A stretch of DNA of 49,919 bases from a virus, in the IMG/VR virus record IMGVR_UViG_3300044627_001013, positions 1-49,919 of that record; one strand, given 5' to 3'. A model generated the notes under the pieces. That model made no database searches and had not been told where the DNA came from. It saw nothing but the letters and a program-made list of their open reading frames with translations. This document shows, piece after piece, positions 37,757 to 45,206 of the stretch. Numbering within the stretch: position 1 is the first letter of the stretch; every line of letters begins with the position of its first letter. Both the position numbers and the translations under genes were made by a program.

Positions 37757-39031
37757 ATGGATAAAGAAACAGTCCAAAAACTTGTAAAGGACGGCAAATA
37801 CTTTTGTGTTTTACCTTGGATTCACTTTCATGCTTGGCCAGATAAGCGTATTTTACCATGCTGTGTTGCAGACAGTAACATGCCCGTAAGTGAGATTGAA
37901 GATAATCAAAGTGTTCTAGATATGGTAAACAGTCCTGATTTTAAAAAGATCAGACTAGCCATGTTAAATGATGAGCCAGTAGAAGCATGTAAGCGTTGTA
38001 ACGACATAGAACAATTGGGCACGTGGACTATGCGTCAGAGTCATAATACTCGCCGCGGAGAAGAGTTAGTAGATTATATTGTAGAATCTACAAATAAAGA
38101 TGGAAGTCTAAAAGAATTTAAAATGAAATACATGGATATACGTTTCAGTAATCTATGTAACATGAAATGTCGCAGTTGTGGTCCAGGATGCTCAAGCCAA
38201 TGGGCGCAAGAGTATGTTGACGAATATGGTATGGAAAAATATGAACATTTTTGGAACGCTAAGAAAATTGTTGTGAACAACAATGAAGAACAAAAGTTCA
38301 TGAATAAATTAAAGTTACACTTAAAAGATGTAGAGGAAGTGTACTTTGCAGGTGGTGAGATCATCATCACTCCAGAACACTATGAGTGCTTAGACTATTG
38401 GATTGAGAATGGATTAAACGAAAAAGTTGAGTTGACTTATACAACAAACTTTTCGTCATTAAAATACAAGAAGAATGTAGATTTAATTGATTATTGGAAG
38501 AAGTTCCCTAAACTAAAAATATGGGCAAGTTTAGATGCTCATGGTGAACAAGCAGAGTTGCTGCGTAAGGGTACTGACTGGGAACGTATTGTCGCTAATA
38601 TCAAAACAGTAAAAGAACAAGTGCCTCACGCTGAATTTCAAATTACACCGACTATAAGCATATGGAATGTTTTCACATTTCCTACTTTCTTTGATTACAT
38701 GATTGAAAATGGATTTATTGATACAAAGTCAAGTCCAAGATTTAATATGTTAACTTATCCTTGGTATGCAAACGTAATGATATTACCAGGCTTTGTTAAG
38801 CGCAGGCTTGCAGAATTGTATCGTCATTATCAAAATAAGTATTCCGATAACATTCATATACATAATGGTTTTAAGATGATTGTTTATAACTTGTTGAGTG
38901 GTGAAGAAAACAAAAGCGGTATACGTGAATTTATTGAAGCCAACGACAAAGTAGACAAGGTTAGAGGTGAAAGCCTAGTTAGTATCATACCAGAATTACA
39001 AGAGGTATATGAGTGGGCCAAAGAAAATTAA
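37757..39031 (+). CDS. Radical SAM enzyme with N-terminal SPASM/twitch-like Cys module (5), GGEI variant
   Basis: 424 aa. Auxiliary module: C17 (FCVLPW), C35-C36 (PCC), C78/C81 (CKRC). The radical SAM motif is C134-x3-C138-x2-C141 (CNMKCRSC). The usual GGEP is GGEI (YFAGGEIIITPEHY), and the paralogue motif reads SLDAHGEQAELLRKGTDW, so this copy has drifted the furthest of the tandem four. It probably keeps SAM chemistry because the Gly-Gly-Glu is intact, but its substrate may differ. A CTGGAG ribosome site lies in the 3' end of the upstream gene. The next gene's start overlaps its last 19 nt. Confidence 0.83.
   Translation: MDKETVQKLVKDGKYFCVLPWIHFHAWPDKRILPCCVADSNMPVSEIEDNQSVLDMVNSPDFKKIRLAMLNDEPVEACKRCNDIEQLGTWTMRQSHNTRRGEELVDYIVESTNKDGSLKEFKMKYMDIRFSNLCNMKCRSCGPGCSSQWAQEYVDEYGMEKYEHFWNAKKIVVNNNEEQKFMNKLKLHLKDVEEVYFAGGEIIITPEHYECLDYWIENGLNEKVELTYTTNFSSLKYKKNVDLIDYWKKFPKLKIWASLDAHGEQAELLRKGTDWERIVANIKTVKEQVPHAEFQITPTISIWNVFTFPTFFDYMIENGFIDTKSSPRFNMLTYPWYANVMILPGFVKRRLAELYRHYQNKYSDNIHIHNGFKMIVYNLLSGEENKSGIREFIEANDKVDKVRGESLVSIIPELQEVYEWAKEN
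39001..39005 (+). promoter_or_regulatory. Ribosome-binding site deciding a GTG start
   Basis: AGAGG, inside the end of the upstream radical SAM gene, lies 7 nt before GTG 39013. It supports the GTG start of the following gene, which has no ATG nearby. Confidence 0.6.
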
Positions 39032-39984
39032 TTGCTATTGAAGCCCCTCAACCTTACCTAAGTATTACTTGGCAAGTTAATAACTATTGCAACTATCAAT
39101 GTAGTTATTGCAACCCGGGTAACTGGGGAGGTAGTGCTAAAAATGAAGGCAATACTGACAAGTATATAAAAAATCTAGAAACGATAGTTAACAAGTATAA
39201 GAACGCAGGCTATAAAAACTTTAAATTTTTCTTTAGTGGTGGCGAACCCACAGCATGGAAAAATTTTATACCTATCTGTGAATGGATATACAACGAACTA
39301 CCGCGTGCAACACTAGCAGTAAACACAAACTTAAGTCGTCCATTAGCATGGTGGGAAAAGCATTATTACTTATTTGATGATATAGTTGCTAGTTTCCACA
39401 TTGAATTTGCTAACAAAAAACGATACGAAGAAAATAATATATTCTTATGCGATAAGGTGAATTATCTATCTACAAAGATGCTATTACATGATGAGCGTTT
39501 TTGGGAAGTAGTAGAGTTTGGCAATTATCTAAAAACTGTGATGCCTAACTACTTTATTGAATGGACTCCTTTATTTGACGAGATGACTTCAAATACAGGT
39601 CCCTGGCATTATAGCGATCCTGCCAAAGTAGAATTTATTAAAAATAATATTACTGAAATTCAAGTAAAAAAGAGAAAACCTACAAAACGCACTACCATGA
39701 CAGTTAGTTACAACAGGTACGATGATAATACATCCGAAGTCTGTAATAGTAACGAAGTTATTGTCGCTGGTAATAACTTCTTCATGGGCTGGGAATGTAA
39801 TGTCGGTGATTGTATTTTCATCAATCCAGTTGGTGAGATGAGTCTAGCAAGTTGCGGTCAGGGAGGGTACGTCGGTCACATCCTTGAAGATATTGCTAGA
39901 GTAGGACCTAGAGTAGTACAATGCGGAAAAGAGCATTGTCATTGCGGAACCGATATTATAATTCCTAAATATTTACCTCAATAA
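39013..39984 (+). CDS. Radical SAM enzyme with C-terminal Cys-rich tail
   Basis: 323 aa from GTG 39013, supported by AGAGG upstream. The radical SAM motif is near the N-terminus: C26-x3-C30-x2-C33 (CNYQCSYC), with SGGEPTAW downstream and ITWQVNNYCNYQ as the lead-in. It lacks the SPASM-first module of the preceding genes. Instead the C-terminus has a Cys-rich end (WECNVGDC, then ASCGQGG and CGKEHCHCG), likely to bind an auxiliary cluster. It is therefore a distinct subtype with the conventional domain order. It is shorter than many SPASM enzymes (about 400 aa). The function is unknown, probably modification of the same glycan or peptide. Confidence 0.8.
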   Translation: MGQRKLIAIEAPQPYLSITWQVNNYCNYQCSYCNPGNWGGSAKNEGNTDKYIKNLETIVNKYKNAGYKNFKFFFSGGEPTAWKNFIPICEWIYNELPRATLAVNTNLSRPLAWWEKHYYLFDDIVASFHIEFANKKRYEENNIFLCDKVNYLSTKMLLHDERFWEVVEFGNYLKTVMPNYFIEWTPLFDEMTSNTGPWHYSDPAKVEFIKNNITEIQVKKRKPTKRTTMTVSYNRYDDNTSEVCNSNEVIVAGNNFFMGWECNVGDCIFINPVGEMSLASCGQGGYVGHILEDIARVGPRVVQCGKEHCHCGTDIIIPKYLPQ

Positions 39985-39992
39985 ATAATCTG

Positions 39993-41375
39993 ATGTTGTC
40001 AGATCATTTAAAAGTTGTATACTCATGGATGGGTCCTAAAGGGCCGATTTTTAATACTGAACCACCAAATCTTTACTCACTCATAACAGAAGCAGAAAAA
40101 ATTAAACCTGAAACTTTTTTCTATTGGAGTGATCAATTATGGCAAAATATATTTAAAAAAAGAAAAGAAGAATGGATTTTGTGGCCTAATAGCGAGGTCA
40201 CTCATAAAGATATTTTTGTTTTTCCTTATTCACTATACTGGAGAATTCCGCCTGAAAGATATTTCATGGCTGGTTCAGGTATAATTGAGTTTAGTCACAT
40301 GTCAGGACATGTATTAGAGCAGATTAGAACTGGTAGAGGGTTCATATTAATAGAACTAGCAGTGGAAGCTTATATTGATGACAAGATATTAACTAATATG
40401 CACCATTATTTTAATAGTTCATTAGGTTTACCTATGAATAAAATCATTTATATTACCGGTTGTATGAACGCTAAACAAATATATGACAATTGGTGTGAGC
40501 GCCACAATATACCAGATAGACCAGATCAACGAATGCATGTCATAGCATGGCCTAGTAGTCAGGGTATTTTTGCAAGGCAATTTTCTCTGAACATGTTGAA
40601 AGAACCTGTGTATGATGAAAATTACTTCCCTGAAAAATTATTTTTAAGTTTTAATAGAAGATTTAGGCAACATAGATTAAACTTATCATTAGCACTCAAT
40701 AAGCACAATCTATTAGAAAGATGTTATTGGGCTTTAAGTAAAGTTGATCCGGAAAGTCCTAGACCATTTTTAGAAAATGTTGATATAGCCGGCTACCCTG
40801 AGTTAAATTTGACTAATGAAGATATAACTAATCTTTATAACAAGTTACCATTAGTTCTTGACGGGGAAACACGCATAAATCAAATGTGTGCTGACGAAGA
40901 GATGGCTACTAGACAATTTTACACGAATAGCCTCATAAGTTTGGTTACAGAAACAAACTTTAGAGAACACAACGTTTCGCTTACAGAAAAAAGTTTTAAG
41001 CCACTTAAAGAAAAACATCCCTTCATAATTGTAGGGTCTGCTTATTCGCTGCAATCGTTACGAGATTTAGGTTTTCAAACCTTTAATGATTTTTGGGATG
41101 AAAGTTACGATCTACAGCACAATCACTATAAACGTATGGCAGCAATCGTAGATTTATGTTTGGAAATCAGTAAATGGGATATTAATAAAGTTCTAGAGTT
41201 TAGACGTAAAGTCAAGCCTATCTTAGAACATAATTTCAATCTTATGAAAGAAAGGCCCGAAGCAAACGTGAGTAAAAAGATAGCTAAATATATGATAGAT
41301 CAATTAGCTCTAACAGGTCAGTTAGACTATGAAACATATAAAAAAATAAGAGAAGAAAGAGGACTTAATTCATGA
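39993..41375 (+). CDS. Possible glycosyltransferase (GT-B/fucosyltransferase-like end)
   Basis: 460 aa with no confident family. The C-terminal half has FLSFNRRFRQHRLNLSLAL (residues 217-235), LVTETNF (317-323) and TEKSFKPL (331-338), followed by KHPFIIVGS and LGFQTFNDFWDESYD. This run resembles the nucleotide-sugar-binding half of GT10-like or exostosin-like transferases, where a conserved 'E-K-x-x-K-P' segment contacts the donor. The N-terminal half (IFVFPYSLYWRIPPERYFMA) would be the acceptor domain. It may alternatively be a non-catalytic phage protein of related fold. Its 4-nt overlap with the GDP-mannose epimerase gene downstream makes a GDP-sugar donor plausible. Confidence 0.5.
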   Translation: MLSDHLKVVYSWMGPKGPIFNTEPPNLYSLITEAEKIKPETFFYWSDQLWQNIFKKRKEEWILWPNSEVTHKDIFVFPYSLYWRIPPERYFMAGSGIIEFSHMSGHVLEQIRTGRGFILIELAVEAYIDDKILTNMHHYFNSSLGLPMNKIIYITGCMNAKQIYDNWCERHNIPDRPDQRMHVIAWPSSQGIFARQFSLNMLKEPVYDENYFPEKLFLSFNRRFRQHRLNLSLALNKHNLLERCYWALSKVDPESPRPFLENVDIAGYPELNLTNEDITNLYNKLPLVLDGETRINQMCADEEMATRQFYTNSLISLVTETNFREHNVSLTEKSFKPLKEKHPFIIVGSAYSLQSLRDLGFQTFNDFWDESYDLQHNHYKRMAAIVDLCLEISKWDINKVLEFRRKVKPILEHNFNLMKERPEANVSKKIAKYMIDQLALTGQLDYETYKKIREERGLNS

Positions 41376-42349
41376 AAACTGTTTTAGTGTGCGGTGCAGG
41401 AGGCTTTATAGGCACCCACCTTGTAGAAAGTTTAAAAAAACAAGGACATTACGTGATTGGGGCAGATTTAAAATTCCCATTATATAGTGAAACTAAATGT
41501 GATAAGTTTTACAAATTAGATTTACGTGAATATCAAAATGTAAAAACTATCTTTATGAATCGTATTGATGAAGTATATCAGTTAGCAGCAGACATGGGAG
41601 GCGCAGGGTATATATTTACAGGCGATAACGATGCTGATATCATGCACAATAGCGCAACCATAAACTTAAACATTTTAGACAATATGGTAAAACATAATGT
41701 AAAAAAGGTATTTTATAGTTCTAGCGCATGTATGTATCCTGCATATAATCAAACTGATCCCAATAATCCATTACTGACAGAAGATAGTGCATATCCGGCA
41801 GAACCAGACAGCGAATATGGTTGGGAAAAACTGTTCAGTGAAAGATTGTACTTAACCTATGCGCGTAATTATAAAATAGATGTACGTATCGCACGTTTTC
41901 ATAATATATTTGGCCCGAGAGGTAGTTGGAACAACGGCAAAGAAAAAGCCCCGGCCGCGTTGTGTCGTAAGGTAGCAATGGCCGAAGATAATGGTACTGT
42001 AGAAGTTTGGGGTCCTGGTATACAGACACGAAGTTTCTTATATATTGATGAATGCATAGATGGCATACATCGTATCATGGAAGCAGATTATCAAAAACCT
42101 CTCAATCTTGGTAGCACATTGATGATTAGCATCAATGATTTAGTCAAATTGATTGCTAAAATTTCAGGTAAAACAGTTAATATTAAAAACATTGAGGGTC
42201 CGATGGGCGTCATGGGTCGCAATAGTGATAATACATTAATCAAAGAAAAAATTAATTGGGCGCCCGACGAAGATTTAGAAGGCGGATTAATCAAGACATA
42301 TGCTTGGATTAAGGAACAATTAGACAATAATATTAAAGATGTAGAATAA
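41372..42349 (+). CDS. GDP-mannose 3,5-epimerase
   Basis: 325 aa, an SDR sugar-nucleotide epimerase. It has CGAGGFIG (residues 7-14, NAD binding), ADMGGAGYIF, the SSACMYP segment, YGWEK, the GKEKAPAALCRK stretch, and TRSFLYIDEC. As I know the Arabidopsis enzyme, its catalytic residues are C145, Y174, K178 and K217; here C120, Y149, K153 and K192 all sit exactly 25 positions earlier, so all four are retained in register. Family members convert GDP-D-mannose to GDP-L-galactose (and GDP-L-gulose). The gene overlaps the upstream possible GT by 4 nt, so the sugar is probably used by a local transferase. Presence in a phage operon is unusual. Confidence in the family is high; the exact product is inferred. 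Confidence 0.9.
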   Translation: MKTVLVCGAGGFIGTHLVESLKKQGHYVIGADLKFPLYSETKCDKFYKLDLREYQNVKTIFMNRIDEVYQLAADMGGAGYIFTGDNDADIMHNSATINLNILDNMVKHNVKKVFYSSSACMYPAYNQTDPNNPLLTEDSAYPAEPDSEYGWEKLFSERLYLTYARNYKIDVRIARFHNIFGPRGSWNNGKEKAPAALCRKVAMAEDNGTVEVWGPGIQTRSFLYIDECIDGIHRIMEADYQKPLNLGSTLMISINDLVKLIAKISGKTVNIKNIEGPMGVMGRNSDNTLIKEKINWAPDEDLEGGLIKTYAWIKEQLDNNIKDVE

Positions 42350-42350
42350 G

Positions 42351-43232
42351 ATGTCTAAAAAGTATATTATAGGCCTAGGCTGTAGTTGGACGCAGGGCGA
42401 AGGTGGATATCCTGAAGAAATATGGCAACAATATAACGGCAGAGTTCAACTAAGGGGTGTTGACGATTATCACTTACGCAAGTATGAACATGAAAATAGT
42501 TGGGTAAATGTATTGTGCAGGGACCACTTTAAAGATTACACACCAATCAATCTAGGTGTTCGCGGCATAGGTAATTTTGCAGCAGTAAATCAATTACATT
42601 TTTGTAACAGAATAGATTGGAAAAATGCAACAGGCATTATTATTTTAATGATGTCCGGCTTTGAGCGTTTTGATGTATTTCAACAGCATCCCAAGCATGA
42701 TAGAGGTCAAGATGACTTTTATAGCAGTAATGAATATGTACACTATAAATGGCGCACGGCTTGGCCTATAGCCAATAAAAGTGGCGCAAGCGATAACGTA
42801 TTTTGGGGAACCTATGCTAAAGAACTATGGTCAGAACAGTTTGTCGCTTCTTGGCAAGTAATTAATTTATTGAATCTACAAGCATTCGCTAGGGCAAATA
42901 ATTTTAAATTAGTTTTAGCCAATGCATTCAATCAATCTCCTAACGGTGTTTACAATTATCTAAAAGATAATACAGGATCACTAGTTTATCAATTTGAATG
43001 GAATAACTATATTCATAACTATGTTAATTATGAATCATTCATGCAAAAATTAGTAGATTTAGATGGACTGATTCCAAAAGAAAATTGGGGCGGTTATTTT
43101 AATGTTTATCGCAATAGATCATGGCCATCTACATATCTGACAAATTGTGAAGGGGCACATCCTACAATAGCAGGTTATAAAGTTATAGCAAGCGAGTTAG
43201 CCCAGTTCATAAATAGTCATGGATATGTCTAA
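42351..43232 (+). CDS. SGNH-hydrolase-like protein A
   Basis: 293 aa. Residues 8-16 (GLGCSWTQG) match SGNH block I, with Ser12 as likely nucleophile. GVRGIGN gives block II-type Gly and Asn. The C-terminus EGAHPTIAGY (residues 267-276) resembles block V, with His270 as catalytic His; the usual Asp is replaced by Glu267. SGNH enzymes are esterases or acyl-transfer enzymes acting on acetylated sugars and lipids, and here O-acetyl removal or addition on the glycan is plausible. No signal peptide, so it is likely cytoplasmic. It starts 1 nt after the epimerase stop. Confidence 0.72.
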   Translation: MSKKYIIGLGCSWTQGEGGYPEEIWQQYNGRVQLRGVDDYHLRKYEHENSWVNVLCRDHFKDYTPINLGVRGIGNFAAVNQLHFCNRIDWKNATGIIILMMSGFERFDVFQQHPKHDRGQDDFYSSNEYVHYKWRTAWPIANKSGASDNVFWGTYAKELWSEQFVASWQVINLLNLQAFARANNFKLVLANAFNQSPNGVYNYLKDNTGSLVYQFEWNNYIHNYVNYESFMQKLVDLDGLIPKENWGGYFNVYRNRSWPSTYLTNCEGAHPTIAGYKVIASELAQFINSHGYV

Positions 43233-45156
43233 AAAAATTGTTAGTTTCGTAAATCCAAATTTTCAACAAGGACCTAAAGAATATAACGCATATTATTTGC
43301 CTTATAGTCCGGGTGTCCTTTGGAGTTACGTAAGCCAATTTAAAGCGATTGATGATAATTTTCAATTAGGTGAATTTATCTGGCGCCGTGACACTATTGA
43401 AGAGGCTATTGAAAAACTTAAAGATAGTCATGTAGTAGGATTTAGTACTTATATCTGGAATCGCAGTTACAATAATGTACTCGCTAGAGAACTTAAAAAA
43501 AGAAATAAAGACATACTGATTTTTTTCGGTGGTCCAGAACCACCAATAACTGATAAAAACTTTTTTGCAAAGTTCCCTTATATTGATCTAGCAGTAAAAC
43601 AAGAAGGGGAAATCACATTTAAAAAAATACTTGAAACTGTGTTAGTTAAAGGTGCAAGTTTTAAGGCTATTCCTGGACTAATCATTAACGATGACGGTAA
43701 AGTATATGACACAGGACCCGGAATAAGAATTGACGAATTAGACAAAATTCCTAGCCCATACTTATCAGGGGTCTTTGATAGTTTGATGGAGAAGCATCCT
43801 GAGATACGCTGGAACGCCACATTAGAAACAAATCGTGGTTGTCCCTATGCTTGTACATTCTGTGACTGGGGTAGTCTTACATATAACAAAGTGAAAAAGT
43901 TTGATTTACAAAGAGTGTTTGACGAACTTGAATGGATTGGAAGTCATGGATTAGATTTTATCAGTTTGACTGATGCTAATTTCGGCATCTTTGCTGCACG
44001 TGATAGCATGATTGCTGATAAGTTGATTGAAGTACAAAAGAAGTATGGCAATCCTAAAGCCTATACAATCGCTTGGGCTAAAAATCAAAAACAAGAAGTA
44101 GTGGATATAGTGCGTAAATTGATATTTGAAGGCGGCAGTAAGATGGGCCTCAACTTATCAGTACAAAGCATGGATGATAATGTATTAGAAATTATCAAAA
44201 GAAAAAACTTAGAAATGAATAAAATTGAAGAAGTTTTTGAATTATGCGAAAAGTATAGCATCCCATTATATACTGAACTAATATTAGGATTACCTGGCGA
44301 AGATTTACATACATGGAAAGATAATTTTTATAAACTATTCAAAGCCGGCAATCATACTGGTATCACAGTATATCAAGCACAACTACTTGAAAATGCTGAA
44401 ATGAATCTAACTCAAAAAGAAGAGTTTAAGTTAGAGGGTAAAATCGTATATGATTATCTAGTGGGAACATATAACGAACATGAACTTAAAGAAGGAATTG
44501 AAGTTGTAGTATCTACTAAAGATATGCCCAGAGAAGATATGGTTAAAGCACAAATATGGAGTTGGTTTATTAATACATTTCATATTAACGGAATAACCAA
44601 TTATATAAGCAGAGTATTATATAAACTTAATAAGTTAGAATACCACGAATTTTACGAATCATTGTTTGATTATATACAAAAAGATGAATGGTTTAATAAG
44701 GAAATTGAAAGAATATCTGTCCATTATAATAAATGGACTGATCAAGGTAGAATAGACCACACCCCTATACAAGGTATGGAAATACATGGTTGGAACTTAA
44801 TTCACAGCACAGTGATTAATTTACATAGTGAAAATAAACATAAGCACGTATTTGATTTGATTGAAAGATTTTTATCTGAAAATTATGTCATTGATAATGA
44901 ATTAAAAAAGGAATTATTAGAGTTCCAGAAGTTATATCTTATAGATTATAACAAAATAGGTGCTTATCCGGTGCTTAAGACATTACAATATGATATTCCT
45001 AGTTATGTACAAGATGATAGTGTTTTAACAAAAAACAACTGTGTCTACGAATTTGATTTTCCAGAAGATAAGACTCAATCGTTACAACGTTTCTGTGAGC
45101 AGATTTTCTTTGCTAGACGCAGAAATTTTGGTAAAGCCTGGATTACAAAAAAATGA
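43219..45156 (+). CDS. B12-binding-like radical SAM enzyme A
   Basis: 645 aa. The N-terminal 200 residues form a Rossmann-type B12-binding-like domain (GVLWSYVS, HVVGFSTYIWN, IFFGGPEPP), but the DxHxxG signature of base-off cobalamin binding is absent. The radical SAM motif is C208-x3-C212-x2-C215 (CPYACTFCDW). The barrel follows with SLTDANFGIF and LILGLPGEDLHTW. The C-terminal 200 residues are unassigned. Such enzymes often methylate unactivated carbons of sugars, peptides or phosphinates. The ATG at 43219 or at 43225 may be used; the gene overlaps the upstream stop by 14 nt. Confidence 0.82.
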   Translation: MDMSKKIVSFVNPNFQQGPKEYNAYYLPYSPGVLWSYVSQFKAIDDNFQLGEFIWRRDTIEEAIEKLKDSHVVGFSTYIWNRSYNNVLARELKKRNKDILIFFGGPEPPITDKNFFAKFPYIDLAVKQEGEITFKKILETVLVKGASFKAIPGLIINDDGKVYDTGPGIRIDELDKIPSPYLSGVFDSLMEKHPEIRWNATLETNRGCPYACTFCDWGSLTYNKVKKFDLQRVFDELEWIGSHGLDFISLTDANFGIFAARDSMIADKLIEVQKKYGNPKAYTIAWAKNQKQEVVDIVRKLIFEGGSKMGLNLSVQSMDDNVLEIIKRKNLEMNKIEEVFELCEKYSIPLYTELILGLPGEDLHTWKDNFYKLFKAGNHTGITVYQAQLLENAEMNLTQKEEFKLEGKIVYDYLVGTYNEHELKEGIEVVVSTKDMPREDMVKAQIWSWFINTFHINGITNYISRVLYKLNKLEYHEFYESLFDYIQKDEWFNKEIERISVHYNKWTDQGRIDHTPIQGMEIHGWNLIHSTVINLHSENKHKHVFDLIERFLSENYVIDNELKKELLEFQKLYLIDYNKIGAYPVLKTLQYDIPSYVQDDSVLTKNNCVYEFDFPEDKTQSLQRFCEQIFFARRRNFGKAWITKK

Positions 45157-45194
45157 TTTTTTATACATATCTATAGTTGTTAAATAGATGTGAC

Positions 45195-45199
45195 AGGAG
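45195..45199 (+). promoter_or_regulatory. Ribosome-binding site deciding a TTG start
   Basis: A clear AGGAG ends 7 nt before TTG 45207, an ideal spacing. This favours the TTG over the longer open frame beginning at 45177. The 50-nt gap here (45157-45206) has no clear terminator. Confidence 0.7.
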
Positions 45200-45206
45200 A
45201 AAAAAC

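Noticed and set aside
45157-45206. A terminator or promoter in the largest operon gap
   Set aside because: The 50 nt has no GC-rich hairpin with a T-run and no clear promoter box; only the AGGAG ribosome site is convincing.
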